64,000 bases of DNA, from the NCBI RefSeq assembly GCF_024464595.1, contig NZ_JANHAW010000004.1, positions 124,001-188,000 on the forward strand, given 5' to 3'. The DNA comes from Halobellus litoreus (GTDB lineage: Archaea; Halobacteriota; Halobacteria; Halobacteriales; Haloferacaceae). The notes below the pieces were generated by a model that saw nothing but the letters and a program-made list of their open reading frames with translations, was not told where the DNA came from and searched no databases. Position numbers and translations under genes: made by a program. Of the stretch, positions 26,521-35,762 are shown in pieces. Numbering within the stretch: position 1 is the first letter of the stretch; each line of letters starts with the position of its first letter.

Positions 26521-27417
26521 CTACTCCCACCACCGACCGCGCTCGGGGAAATGCAGGGTCGACCACCCAGTGACGGCCAGTGAGACGCGTCCTTCGTACC
26601 AATTTCTCGCCGCTCCGTGAATACGCACCTGTTCGCCTTCTTCGATCCACGGGGCATTCGATTTCTCCCAGATCGTCACCTTGGTTTTCCCGCTCTCGTC
26701 CGCGATGAGGCCAACTTGAGCGATGGCTGGTGAGTCACTATCCCAGAGCACCTCGATTTGACCTTCAACACTCATCTCTTTGCGATTGACGTCCTCGAGC
26801 ATCCCGATGGGAACTACCTGTCCCGGCGCGGTCTGCAACTCCTCAAACACCCCGACGACCGCACCCATCAGGTCTTTTCCACCGACGACGGCTTCACCCA
26901 GCCGCCGACCAATCGCTGCTCGTGACCAGCCATCCAGCTTCTTCGCCAGCCGCATCGACTGCTTGTTCACTGCCGCCAACTGCTCCTGCGTGAGTTCTGC
27001 ACGGGGATCACCTCGTTCCGGGTCAGCCATCGGATTCACGCTCGCCGCCCGCTTCTGGAACTCTGCACGCCGCTCAGCGCTCCTCCTCGCCGCGATGTCT
27101 CGTGTCCGCTTCTCCCGACCTTCCTGCGTCCCCAGCTCTGCCTGGGCACTGATGCGCTCCAGTTCGGCTTCCCGCGCCCGAATGCGCTCTTCCTGTTCAA
27201 GGGTCGCACCGTAAATCCGCTCTTCGCTGGTGTCGACCATCCCGTCCGGGTGGTTTGCATCGACCTTTGCCTGTACCTCCATCTGCACCGTCGCCTGGAA
27301 CTCCGGGGTCTCATCGACGACCTCGAAGCCCTCTTCATCGACCGCCGCTTCGTCCGCTTTTTCGAATGCCTGTTCATCGACCGAAACTACTTGACTGGTA
27401 ACGTTCTTACTTGACAT
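26521..27417 (-). CDS. OB-fold (RPA/SSB-like) nucleic-acid binding protein
   Basis: A 298-residue acidic protein. The N-terminal half is charged helix (DTSEERIYGATLEQEERIRA, then AARRSAERRAEFQKRAASVN). The middle is helical (AVNKQSMRLAKKLDGWSR), and residues about 210-298 form an OB fold of the tRNA/helicase type (SVEGQIEVLWDSDSPAIAQV, GKTKVTIWEKSNAPWI, GEQVRIHGAARNWYEGR). Such proteins bind single-stranded DNA and are frequent on haloarchaeal plasmids, so a role in replication or repair is likely. The upstream 150 bp hold three strong palindromes. No partner gene is adjacent. Confidence 0.78.
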   Translation of the reverse strand: MSSKNVTSQVVSVDEQAFEKADEAAVDEEGFEVVDETPEFQATVQMEVQAKVDANHPDGMVDTSEERIYGATLEQEERIRAREAELERISAQAELGTQEGREKRTRDIAARRSAERRAEFQKRAASVNPMADPERGDPRAELTQEQLAAVNKQSMRLAKKLDGWSRAAIGRRLGEAVVGGKDLMGAVVGVFEELQTAPGQVVPIGMLEDVNRKEMSVEGQIEVLWDSDSPAIAQVGLIADESGKTKVTIWEKSNAPWIEEGEQVRIHGAARNWYEGRVSLAVTGWSTLHFPERGRWWE

Positions 27418-27436
27418 TGGATCTCACTGATCCGAA

Positions 27437-27562
27437 GGCGCTCAGCGCCCGACACCGCGATGCTCCTACATCGCGGCTCTTCGACGACAACGCCCGACAG
27501 AACCATCTGCGCGCTCTCGCTCGCGCCTTCGTGAGCGCCCCTTGGGGCGCGAGCGAGAGCGC
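27437..27562. repeat. Cluster of three GC-rich palindromes upstream of the OB-fold gene
   Basis: GGCGCT-C-AGCGCC (27437-27449), CCGCGATG and CATCGCGG (27455-27462 and 27469-27476), and a 17-bp arm GCGCTCTCGCTCGCGCC (27511-27527) inverted at 27546-27562. All could form cruciforms. They lie 20-145 bp upstream of a single-strand-binding-type gene. They may be regulatory or part of an origin. Confidence 0.55.
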
Positions 27563-27830
27563 GCCAAAGGAAGGTCACCAAACCAGCACCGCGCGCCGTC
27601 TCACCGAGCGAAGCGAGGTGAGGCTTGGAAGACGAACGAAGTGAGTCTTCCAGCGACCCGCACGGAGCGAGCGGCCAGCTTTAAGCCGTTTCTCGTGTCC
27701 GGCCCGGACTGCGGGTCCGTGTCCAGGGCGACGGTCGTGAGCACGGCGAGCCGTGGGGTGGCTCGCCGTGCGGAACGGCCCAAAGCGCTGGAACGCGAAA
27801 GCCCGCGAGGGGCGCAACCGAAAACGCGCT
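27563..27830. other. Intergenic GC-rich stretch without a supported gene
   Basis: Several open frames cross this stretch on both strands, but they have arginine-rich, repetitive compositions typical of shadow frames in GC-rich DNA, and none has a convincing promoter. I see no gene here. Confidence 0.5.
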
Positions 27831-27960
27831 TAATGCTGGCGTCGAGACCAGATTCACTTTAGCCCGGAATGGGCGCGGGCGGTGCGGAGAGCGCCCACAC
27901 GCCCGGAATGGTCGGTCGCGAGCGATGCGGAGGGCGGAATGCGGCGAGCGGGGCGGGCCG
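27831..27960. repeat. Dispersed 130-bp repeat, copy A
   Basis: About 90 percent identical by eye to 35302-35431. Shared landmarks are GCTGGCGTCGAG, AGCCCGGAA, GCGGTGCGGAGAGCGCCC and ACGCCCGGAATGGTCGGTCG. It is not coding in any consistent frame in both copies. It may be a non-coding RNA, a recombination site or a replication element. The region 27961-28217 after it shows no gene. Confidence 0.65.
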
Positions 27961-28217
27961 GAGAGAAACACCAAAATAGGAGGTGTCAGTGCGCCTGCTT
28001 ACCGAACATCGATCTTGTGCTGAAATTCCTGTAATTTGAGAGAACGGGCCTGCTGCATACAGAGGATGTAGTCAGCAGCAGCCCATCCTTCATTCCAGCA
28101 CATCAACGACGAAACAGCCGTTAGTTAGAAGTGCGAATTGACCACTGAACGTTCTGCCAGTTCAAAGAAGTTGTTCGACAGCCGTGCGAGATACAACGCG
28201 CATATCTCAAAGCGTCG

Positions 28218-29378
28218 TTAGTCAGGGCTGTTTGTCCGGCTCAACACAGCTTGAAGAAGAGATGGCGAGATCAATACGGACACCAGTACGAGCGCTACGA
28301 AGGCCGAGAACAGCCGTCCTGAGATGAATCCCGCTGCGAGAGCGGTGCTGATGATCGCCAGTCCGACTCCCGTCTTCGGAGTCATACCGACGCCGATCGC
28401 GGCGGACTCGCGGATATCTCCGCCCGCAATCAGGTTGCCGACGAACCCGCCGACAAACTTCGCTGTTAGACCGAATGTAACGACGGCGATGACGAATGCG
28501 TCAAGAGTGGTCAGGACACGGAGATCGATTTGTGCTCCCACGCCTGCGAAAAAAAGCGGAATAAACATCCCGTACGCGATACCGGCGACACCCTCACGGA
28601 CTTCCAACCGCGAGAGACGCTCATCTTCACCCACAAGCAGCCCAATAATGAGCGCTCCGAGAGTAACATCGAGACCGACCGCCTCCGCGCTGAAACTAAC
28701 GAGGAAAATCACACTAAAGAGGGCCAGTATGTCTGCTTCTATCTGTCGTGAGCGCGCCAACAGTGACGAGAGTTGTTGGATAACGGTGAACCGAGCGATC
28801 ACCGCCAGGGCAAAGAACCCAATCACTTGTCCAAGAGTCGCCACGGCCTCGATGGTACCGTCCCCGGAGACTGCGAGCAAGAGCAGTGCAAACGCGAGAA
28901 GGCCTACGACGTCGTCCACGACCGCGGCCCCGACAACACGATGCCCGACACGCGAATCGAGCTGGTGTAGGTCAAGTAACGTTCGAGCGGTTACGGCGAT
29001 AGAAGTCACCGAGAGCGCGAGTGCCAGAAAAGCACTCTCGGCGACGCTATAGTCGAACGCGAGGCCGAGTACGAGGCCGGTGCCTGCGGGTATTATCATC
29101 CCAAATAGCGCGATACTGATGGCGGCAGAACCAACTGACAGGAGTTCTGTGAGGTCGAGGTGTTCGTAGCCGATATCGAAAAAGAGGAGCATTGCGCCGA
29201 TCATCCCGAACACGGCGAATGTCTCATCGTAGTCAATGAGACCAATGATAGACGGCCCGAGAACCAGTCCTGCGATGATCTCACCGACGAGAGCAGGTTC
29301 ACCCACCCGTTCGAGGACCTCGCCGAAAACAAAGGCGACCAACAACGTCACGCCGACCACCAGCAGTATATCCGCCAT
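28218..29378 (-). CDS. CPA2-type cation:proton antiporter (Kef/NapA-like)
   Basis: A 386-residue, very hydrophobic membrane protein, started at the ATG (MADILLVVGVTLLVA) six bases inside a longer TTG reading. It has about 12 membrane segments with the conserved antiporter core: GEIIAGLVLGPSIIGL near residue 35, SVTSIAVTARTLLDL near 128, VVDDVVGLLAF near 155 (the Asp-Asp pair of electrogenic Na+/H+ exchangers), and LGALIIGLLVGEDE. It lacks the cytoplasmic TrkA-N domain of Kef channels, so simple Na+ or K+ for H+ exchange at the cytoplasmic membrane is likely. In a halophile it would help ion homeostasis. It stands alone without an operon partner. Confidence 0.88.
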   Translation of the reverse strand: MADILLVVGVTLLVAFVFGEVLERVGEPALVGEIIAGLVLGPSIIGLIDYDETFAVFGMIGAMLLFFDIGYEHLDLTELLSVGSAAISIALFGMIIPAGTGLVLGLAFDYSVAESAFLALALSVTSIAVTARTLLDLHQLDSRVGHRVVGAAVVDDVVGLLAFALLLLAVSGDGTIEAVATLGQVIGFFALAVIARFTVIQQLSSLLARSRQIEADILALFSVIFLVSFSAEAVGLDVTLGALIIGLLVGEDERLSRLEVREGVAGIAYGMFIPLFFAGVGAQIDLRVLTTLDAFVIAVVTFGLTAKFVGGFVGNLIAGGDIRESAAIGVGMTPKTGVGLAIISTALAAGFISGRLFSAFVALVLVSVLISPSLLQAVLSRTNSPD

Positions 29379-29718
29379 CAGCAACGAGATGCGCTCGAAT
29401 ATGCTTGTTTCTTGCTCCCAAGGTGAGAACTTTGACTAACAAAACGCACGAGTGTAGCGACTGTTCCGCCGTTCCATACACGCTCTGAATCGAACGATCT
29501 CAGCCTCAGCGAAATTGGGGTACTCACGCGCGAGATACCCGCTGTGTGTCTTGCACGACCGCTCTCGATCTACCCGGCTGCTGTCAGAAGTGCCGTTCAA
29601 GATATAGAGCATGAGTTTAGCACGACAGTAGAAGTAGGGGTAGCGGTTCATAAGCAGCGAACTGGATCGTCTGCTGAATAGACTGGCGAACGAACGCTAA
29701 TCATCGCTATCTGTCCAG

Positions 29719-29924
29719 CTATTCAGTCGTGTCGGATTCATTACTAACGAGATGGTATAGGTAGTAGGTCACAGATAATCCAAACCCAATTCCGACAGCA
29801 GAGGGAACTACTTCCTGCAGCGGATCTCTAAAGCCACCAAAGCCGATTAGAGTGCCGATGACGGTGGCAAGGACAAACAAATCACAGCCCTTCGAAACGG
29901 CCGCTGTGGCTCGTCACTCTCTAT
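29719..29924 (-). pseudogene. Small two-segment membrane protein, frameshifted, start lost
   Basis: The C-terminal frame reads LFVLATVIGTLIGFGGFRDP, then PSAVGIGFGLSVTYYLYHLV and SNESDTTE before a stop at 29719. The apparent N-terminus ESDEPQRPFRRAVIC lies in another frame just upstream and begins with ATA at 29924 rather than ATG. One frameshift near 29880 would join them into a protein of about 67 residues with two membrane helices. The function is unknown. Confidence 0.45.
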
Positions 29925-30178
29925 GCAGACCAAACACATCAATATCTGATTAGTGTTCCGTCGTGGTGAATCCGTCACTCGACGACTTTTGGCGTCCAAT
30001 GACTGCTCTTTTTGACCAGTATCGGTATCTGCTGTATTAAGTAGTCACAATTGCTGAGAGAAGGAGTCTCCGGCTAAGATTCGTGTACGACCAGAACCAA
30101 CTGCTGAAGACGAGCTGTGAATTCAGCCCGCCTTCTAACCACTGTCATCGACTGTGGAGGTAACGAGGGCTCTCTCGC
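29925..30178. other. Intergenic region with a short coding remnant
   Basis: The plus strand at 29966-30040 reads VNPSLDDFWRPMTALFDQYR followed by YLLY and a stop, with a stop just upstream as well. It looks like the C-terminal tail of a lost gene. Nothing else is supported here. The stretch 29379-29718 also shows no convincing gene. Confidence 0.35.
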
Positions 30179-31198
30179 CTATAGTTCCGTTCGTCCAGCG
30201 GTTTCAGTCACTGACTGTGTGAACTCCCGTACAAGCTGGATAGCACGGTCGGCATCGGGGCCGATCCAGACGAGGTGGTCGGCCTCGACGCGGTGAAGTT
30301 CGACGTCGGGCACCGTCTCGGCGAGAAACTCGGCGTGGGAGATGGGAACCGCCGCGTCAAACTCTCCGTGGACCACGAGCGTGGGACACCGTATCTCCCC
30401 GTAGTCGACGAGGGGGAGTTCCCGGCACCATCGTTCATCGTTGCGCGTCCCATCAATACGTACACTCGTGGGGAGGACTGTCGGGATGAATTCTAGCGAC
30501 CGTTCGCGTTGTTCCGGGGTCGCCCTGACGAACTCGACGTACTCTTCGAGATCTGCTCCCTCCAGCGTCGACAGACTCCCGTGCATGAGTCCGAGGAGGT
30601 GGTCCGGATTAGCGCGACGGAGAAGTTCCATAAGGCCAGACGTGGCGTCGAGGACCGGTGTGGACGTTAGTATCGGATCGGCGATGGGGCTGCCCGTATC
30701 GAACATTCGGTCGTCGATCTCTGTGGAGATAGCCGATGCGAGCACGAGGCCCGTGACGCGCTCGGGATACTCAGACGCCAAGTGGAGAGCGGACGGGCCG
30801 CCAGCCGAGAGTCCGATGACCAGCGCCTCCTCAACCTCAAGTTTGTCCAGCAGTGCGTCGAGCAGAGCCGCCTGATCGCTCGGGGTGGCGGCACCGTCAA
30901 GCGGCGTCCGCAGGTAGCCCGGGCGAGAAGGGGCGATGAGTTCGACGCCGTCGTCGACCATCGCTTCGCCGAACGCGAGCGCCTGGTCGTACCCGCCCGG
31001 GGCGCCGTGGAGGACGAGGACGGGCGAACCCGAGCCCCGTCGCGAAACTTCAATCGCACCGTGGTCGGTCTCGACGAGTTCACTGCCTGTCGCTAGGTCG
31101 GCGAGCCGGCGATGCTTCCAGCGCCACAGCGCAGCGCCCGCTACCCCGAATAGGAGCCCCACGCCACCAGCAGTCCACCGTGTCCAGTTTCGACTCAT
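30179..31198 (-). CDS. Membrane-anchored alpha/beta hydrolase
   Basis: A 339-residue alpha/beta hydrolase. An N-terminal hydrophobic helix (WTAGGVGLLFGVAGAALW) may anchor it in the membrane. The hydrolase fold follows: oxyanion region LHGAPGGYDQAL, nucleophile elbow GLSAGGPS (Ser about 146), acid region VHGEFDAAVPISHAEF (Asp about 287) and DHLVWIG (catalytic His). The triad is complete, so it should be active as an esterase, lipase or C-C hydrolase. The substrate cannot be told. It stands alone, with the antiporter remnants downstream and a transposon upstream. Confidence 0.88.
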   Translation of the reverse strand: MSRNWTRWTAGGVGLLFGVAGAALWRWKHRRLADLATGSELVETDHGAIEVSRRGSGSPVLVLHGAPGGYDQALAFGEAMVDDGVELIAPSRPGYLRTPLDGAATPSDQAALLDALLDKLEVEEALVIGLSAGGPSALHLASEYPERVTGLVLASAISTEIDDRMFDTGSPIADPILTSTPVLDATSGLMELLRRANPDHLLGLMHGSLSTLEGADLEEYVEFVRATPEQRERSLEFIPTVLPTSVRIDGTRNDERWCRELPLVDYGEIRCPTLVVHGEFDAAVPISHAEFLAETVPDVELHRVEADHLVWIGPDADRAIQLVREFTQSVTETAGRTEL

Positions 31199-31560
31199 AC
31201 TAGTCTAGAAGCTGCAAGACAAGATAGTCATTCCCGGTGGTTGCCACGTGCCGAGAACGCTGGCTGTCGTTGACATGGTTATTCCAGCTTGATCTTCGCC
31301 CACGATAACCATAGTCCCACTTTCCATTCCAATACCACCAACCTTTGATTGGTAATGAGTACTTGGTGAATAAGCGCTGTGTATGCAGCACGCTCCTGAG
31401 AATGTGTCTGAATTTAGTAATACATTCAGAGCTGTAATAGTTGTGTTCGGCGTATCAGTTCAAAAAGCGAGCGTCCAGCGGGTCGACATCCACTCCATTC
31501 GTAGGAGCGTCCGCTCGCTAGCGTCGATGACGCTACGGCGGCACCTTGCGGGTTTATGCG

Positions 31561-32801
31561 CTATTCGTTGGGCAACACCGCGGCACCCTCGACGGGATGC
31601 CACTGGTGATCGTCCCACTGGAACCGCACGGGCCGTGCCGTCGGCCTGACTGTCGGGCTCGTCGCCTGCGCAAGCAACGCTTTCGACGCAACGAGATCAG
31701 CGTGTCCCTCGAAGCCACACGGGCAGGTGAGTGTCTCTTGATGCCGGCGTGTTCGGTCCCGCTCGCCACACTTCGGACAGGTCTGGGACGTCCACGCCTC
31801 GGAGATTGTTTCTACGTCAATCCCGTACTCTTCGCAGACGGATGAGAGTCGATCAATGCACTGTCGGTGTGCCCAGAACGACCGTGCCTTGAGGTTCGCC
31901 TCCACCGACCAGTACTCGCCGGCACCCCGGTGAGATCGCCGTGGTAGAGCGTTGAGATACCAGCTGCCTCTAAGCGCTCGACTAAGTCCCGAAGGAGTGC
32001 GTTTACTGCGTGGTCACGTCGCCGCGAGCGTTTGCGATAGAGTCGTTTGATTCGTTGACTCGTGTGTTGTCCATCAGGGAGTTTCGCTTGAGCGCTGGCG
32101 ATAGCGTTAGTCGTCTCGCGAAACTGCTCGAATGGGTGGTGGCCACTGTAGAGATACTGCCCACCGGTTGTTGTCGTACAAGCAACGAGCACGTTTGCGC
32201 CGAGATCGAGTGCAGCGGCCTCAGAGCCATCTGGTCTGCTCTCTTCGACATCGCCGATGGTTACGGATTGATGCACACGGTACGTCTCTTCGACCGGGTC
32301 GTACGAGATTTCGAGTCGACCACCGTCACCACACCACTTCGGATTGCCCCGAACCGGTAACCGAAGCCGTTCGTACATTCCGAATCCGTATTCGTCTTTG
32401 AGATCCATACCGATGCGGATTTCCAGTCGGGACCGCCTATTCCACTGAATGGTGTACGAATCGTTTCGAATGTAGGTTCGGAGCTCTCGGCCATCGTCTT
32501 GATTCCCCCAGTAGCCGGGGGGACTCGGATCGTACTCAGGATCGCCGAGAAGTTCGAAGAAGGATCGCCACGCAGTATCGTTCACGCGAGCGATCTGTTG
32601 GGTCGTCGCTCCGCTTAGCACGTCGACGTACTCGTCGTAGTAGCCATCGCACTCCCAGACACTTTCGCCATCGAAGAACTGCTGGCGGCGGTCGTAGGTG
32701 AGTTTATTCCAGAGGCTTGCCGACGCGTCCAGCACTCGCGTAAGGATCTCTTCTGTTGTTTCAGAGTCGGGAGCGATATCGAACGTATTCGTTCGTTTCA
32801 T
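31561..32801 (-). pseudogene. tnpB: TnpB of an IS1341-type element, frameshifted
   Basis: Two minus-strand frames, 32801 to about 31920 and about 31905 to 31561, make one TnpB of about 410 residues. The first holds ALDLGANVLVACTTT (first RuvC Asp) and YHGDLTGV, where the usual catalytic Glu position is Gly. The second holds a zinc ribbon (CPKCG, CPCGF) and [12 protein letters not shown] (last Asp). A single-base indel near 31910 breaks the frame between GDLTGV and EYWSVEANL. The hairpin GCGCCCG/CGGGCG near 32955 on the minus side is probably the left end, and the palindromic stretch near 31500 the right end. The element is probably immobile by its own means. Confidence 0.78.
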
Positions 32802-32999
32802 GGCTCTGAACGATATTGCATCCAGGGCACGCCTTCGCAGATTCCAGTTGACTGCACGATTCTCGGAAAACTACTGTCGGGTTTGGTCTGGCAACGTCGT
32901 CTCATTTTCAATTCCTCTCTGGTGAAGGCACGATCACGTCGCGCCTCCGCCCGTTCCGGGCGCGAAAAACCAACACAAGCACGTCGAGTTGGAGTCACA

Positions 33000-33176
33000 T
33001 CATCGGTCGCTGTGGCCCCACATCCGCGGGACATAGCCGAGATACTCGATGTCGTCAGCGTAGTCACGAAGTAGCCCGATGAGGACGACTTCGGGGATGC
33101 CATTCTCGGCCTGTCCGACTAGCCACTCCTCCAGTTCGACTTCAGTCTCCTCGATCTCTGTGAGGTCAACCGACAT
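33000..33176 (-). CDS. Small 58-residue acidic protein
   Basis: The minus strand from the ATG at 33176 reads MSVDLTEIEETEVELEEWLV, continues LLRDYADDIEYLGYVPRMWG and stops at 33000. The strong acidic bias and even codon use look genuine for a haloarchaeal protein. An even shorter frame just upstream (MQHHQQQMYRQQGAR) precedes it. The function is unknown; similar short proteins occur near integrated elements. Confidence 0.55.
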   Translation of the reverse strand: MSVDLTEIEETEVELEEWLVGQAENGIPEVVLIGLLRDYADDIEYLGYVPRMWGHSDR

Positions 33177-33486
33177 CGGTCATCGCGCTCCCTGCTGACG
33201 GTACATCTGTTGCTGGTGGTGTTGCATCTCGAATCACCTGTGCTGTGCAGGCACGACCGAACGCGCCTGCACCCTTTGCAGGCGCTCAAAAACACTACTG
33301 TACTACACAGTCAGAATCGGGTGCTGTAGAACAGCTGTCATACTTGGCTCAGGGCGATAAGTACAGACGAGCTACGTAGCAGCAGCCCGGCCAGCCTTGA
33401 CTACTGCCCGATACTGGAGATGCCAACCGAGAGTGCGTCACATTCACGGCGTCGGCAAATTGCACGCCGAGGTTCAGGACGGGTTC
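33177..33486. other. Intergenic region, no further gene seen
   Basis: Apart from the 15-codon frame just upstream of the 58-residue gene, no coding frame or RNA gene is recognised. A short GCAGGCGC-type dyad (CGCCTGCACCCTTTGCAGGCG) lies near 33270. Confidence 0.4.
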
Positions 33487-34269
33487 TCAGTGTGACGTGG
33501 CGTTGGCTTTGACTTGGTCGTACTTCTCCGCTGCCCACTCTAGGAGTTCCGAGTGCGACGGGGCCTCTAGCACTGAATGGGTTCGCATTCGTTCGTCGAA
33601 CGCCCCGAGGAGGACCGTGTCATCGACGATTCCGAGTGCGTACTCCGGAACCGTACTTGATTCGTAGAGCGTGATGTTCTTGGACGCGTTGATAGCCTTG
33701 AGCGCCTCGTCGTAGTCAGGACTCGCAGATTCGTATCCCCCCGGCGGGACGACGATATCAAGAGTCAGATCCTCGACAATACACTCGTGAAGTGTCTCGA
33801 TGTAGAGCGGATTGACTGTCGGAAGGAATCCCCTGACAGAAGTCGAATTCATCACGCTCCGGCGGACGTGGTAGAGCGGCTCGAAGGGGGTGTCGGTCGT
33901 GGACACCGTTATGTCACACGACGTCAGCGTGTCCGGACTGACCGGGAGACCGGCCGGGAAACGCTCGAAGAAGGGGCCGAGAGACGACCCGAGCTCAACC
34001 GCCGAGAGTGCGTCTCCCACTGCTTCGCACGCGATTTCACCCGCTACGGTGATCTCGTATCTGTTCTCCGTTACGACATGGGAGATGTACCCCTGTTCCT
34101 CAAGGGCAGTGAGGTTCCGCCGAAGCGTCGATCGGGGTAAGTCGAGTTCCTCGCCGAGCGCGTCGCCCGGTGCCGCACTCTCGGAGAGCAACCGCAGTAA
34201 TCGGTACCGATTCGGGGACGCAACGAGGAACTCTAGTCGCTCAAGTGCGACCTCAACTGAGCTCTCCAT
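33487..34269 (-). CDS. Haloarchaeal HTH regulator with FilR1-like middle domain
   Basis: A 260-residue regulator started at the ATG at 34269. An N-terminal winged helix (NRYRLLRLLSESAAPGDALG, LPRSTLRRNLTALEEQGYIS) is followed by an alpha/beta effector domain (LYHVRRSVMNSTSVRGFLPT, LTLDIVVPPGGYE, GIVDDTVLLGAFDERMRTHS). This matches the DUF1724/FilR1 layout of archaeal regulators, which probably bind a small ligand or act by protein contacts. It is transcribed away from the HAD gene at 34399, with 129 bp between them, and could regulate that gene. The ligand is unknown. Confidence 0.85.
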   Translation of the reverse strand: MESSVEVALERLEFLVASPNRYRLLRLLSESAAPGDALGEELDLPRSTLRRNLTALEEQGYISHVVTENRYEITVAGEIACEAVGDALSAVELGSSLGPFFERFPAGLPVSPDTLTSCDITVSTTDTPFEPLYHVRRSVMNSTSVRGFLPTVNPLYIETLHECIVEDLTLDIVVPPGGYESASPDYDEALKAINASKNITLYESSTVPEYALGIVDDTVLLGAFDERMRTHSVLEAPSHSELLEWAAEKYDQVKANATSH

Positions 34270-34398
34270 AACTCCGTCACAAGTGTTTTGACACTTCCTT
34301 GTTTCGATGCGCTACGTCCACCCCCTGAACACTGCTCACCCCTCGAACACCTCCCACCAGATAGCGTTATTCATCTGACGGAATAGCTTCCGTTCACG

Positions 34399-35049
34399 AT
34401 GAGCTACGATACGGTACTGTTCGACTGTGACGGTGTTATCGCAGAAATGCCCGACAGGACGGCCATGACAGAGGCGATGCGCCGTGTACAGCGACGGTTC
34501 GAACTGTCCACTCCACCCGAGCAGATACTTTCAGACTTCTTGCGGGGCAACCTCTCGTCCATTACCGAGCGCTGTCGGTCGGCTGAAATCGAACGTGATA
34601 CCTTCTTTGCGGCGGCCGCCCGCGAAGGAGTTCAGGCGCAACTAACCGAGATTCGGTCGGGTCTTCGCTCAGTGTATGACGACATCGACGCCGTTCGGCA
34701 GCTGAACTACCCGATGGGCGTGGTCAGTGACAACCATCCCCGCGTTCTCTCGTTCCTCCTGCAACAGTTCAACCTGGCGAGCTGCTTCGAGACGGTGCAG
34801 GGCTGTCGGTTCACGCCGTCCGAATTCCAACGCCGGAAGCCTAACCCATACAACCTCAAGATTGCAATGGAGACGCTTGATGCCGAGAGTGCATTGTACG
34901 TTGGGGACCGAGAAATAGACATCAAAGCGGCCGATAACGTCGGGATTGACTCAGCACTGCTACTACGCGACCACACGGCCGAGAGCGAGGCTGATGTTGC
35001 TCCGACATACGAGGTCTCCTCGCTCTGGCAACTCCACAACGCACTCTAA
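34399..35049 (+). CDS. HAD-superfamily phosphatase
   Basis: A 216-residue HAD hydrolase. Motif I is FDCDGVIAEMPD (nucleophile Asp near residue 9), motif II VVSDNHPR, motif III RRKPNPYN (Lys) and motif IV VGDREIDIKAADN. The helical cap lies between motifs I and II (about residues 15-90), as in subclass C1 enzymes such as phosphoglycolate phosphatase. It should hydrolyse a small phosphate ester in the cytoplasm; the substrate is unknown. It is a single gene divergent from the FilR1-like regulator. Confidence 0.9.
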   Translation: MSYDTVLFDCDGVIAEMPDRTAMTEAMRRVQRRFELSTPPEQILSDFLRGNLSSITERCRSAEIERDTFFAAAAREGVQAQLTEIRSGLRSVYDDIDAVRQLNYPMGVVSDNHPRVLSFLLQQFNLASCFETVQGCRFTPSEFQRRKPNPYNLKIAMETLDAESALYVGDREIDIKAADNVGIDSALLLRDHTAESEADVAPTYEVSSLWQLHNAL

Positions 35050-35301
35050 AGTAGAGTTCCGAAGCCAACAAGACCGTTCATGCGACTCCCGCTTCACTGA
35101 CGGAGATAGAAACACTTGTTTGTCGAATAGTCATCAGCGGCCGGAGGAAACGACCGAAACAAAACTCGGTGGGTAAATCTACTATCAGCGGATTCAGCAA
35201 TCCCTGGGACGAAAACAACCATTATGTCCGCAGTTCTTTGGCACCTTGATCAGAGCTTTCCCAGTCGGTGGTGAGCAGCCACGCCGCGCAACCCCCCGCA
35301 C
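35050..35301. other. Intergenic region, no gene seen
   Basis: A few short frames occur, none with a promoter, good start or recognisable protein. The region leads into the dispersed repeat. Confidence 0.4.
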
Positions 35302-35431
35302 TTACCCGCTGGCGTCGAGGGCACATACATTTGAGCCCGGAACGGGCGCTCGCGGTGCGGAGAGCGCCCGCACGCCCGGAATGGTCGGTCGCGAGCGACG
35401 CGGAGGGCGGAAGCGGCGAGCGAGGCGGGCC
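35302..35431. repeat. Dispersed 130-bp repeat, copy B
   Basis: The second copy of the repeat at 27831-27960, in the same orientation. The differences are scattered single bases and a one-base gap near 35411, which argues against a conserved reading frame. 35432-35762, up to the ABC operon end, shows no supported gene. Confidence 0.65.
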
Positions 35432-35762
35432 GTCACGTACACATCTGTCTAGCTGGCCACGTCGCTCGGTGCGGCAGCTACCGCCCTAGTCGGACTCAGA
35501 AAGGGCGAGGGCACCACAGATAGCGGGAGATGATGTCTCTCGAGCGCATAGCGCAAGGCGGTAGGATATCTCCCGGACCCACAATACTGTAAGACTGAGG
35601 CGCACAGAGGTTCTTGGACGACCTGAACGAGGGGGAGTAAGACCGCCTCTCGCACCGTCACAGGACTGTAATGAGTTGAGGCTTTTACGCAGCTGGAGTC
35701 TGGCGGGTATTTTCTGCCAAATCAACACACCGTTGGTCGATTTTTCCAGATCACCGATGCAG

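Noticed and set aside
29436-29651. 71-codon minus-strand frame between the antiporter and the membrane remnant
   Set aside because: Its composition is cysteine- and arginine-rich, unlike haloarchaeal proteins, and no promoter or family is seen.
35449-35728. Two overlapping minus-strand frames of 70 and 80 codons
   Set aside because: They overlap each other in different frames, lack acidic bias and have no recognisable product.
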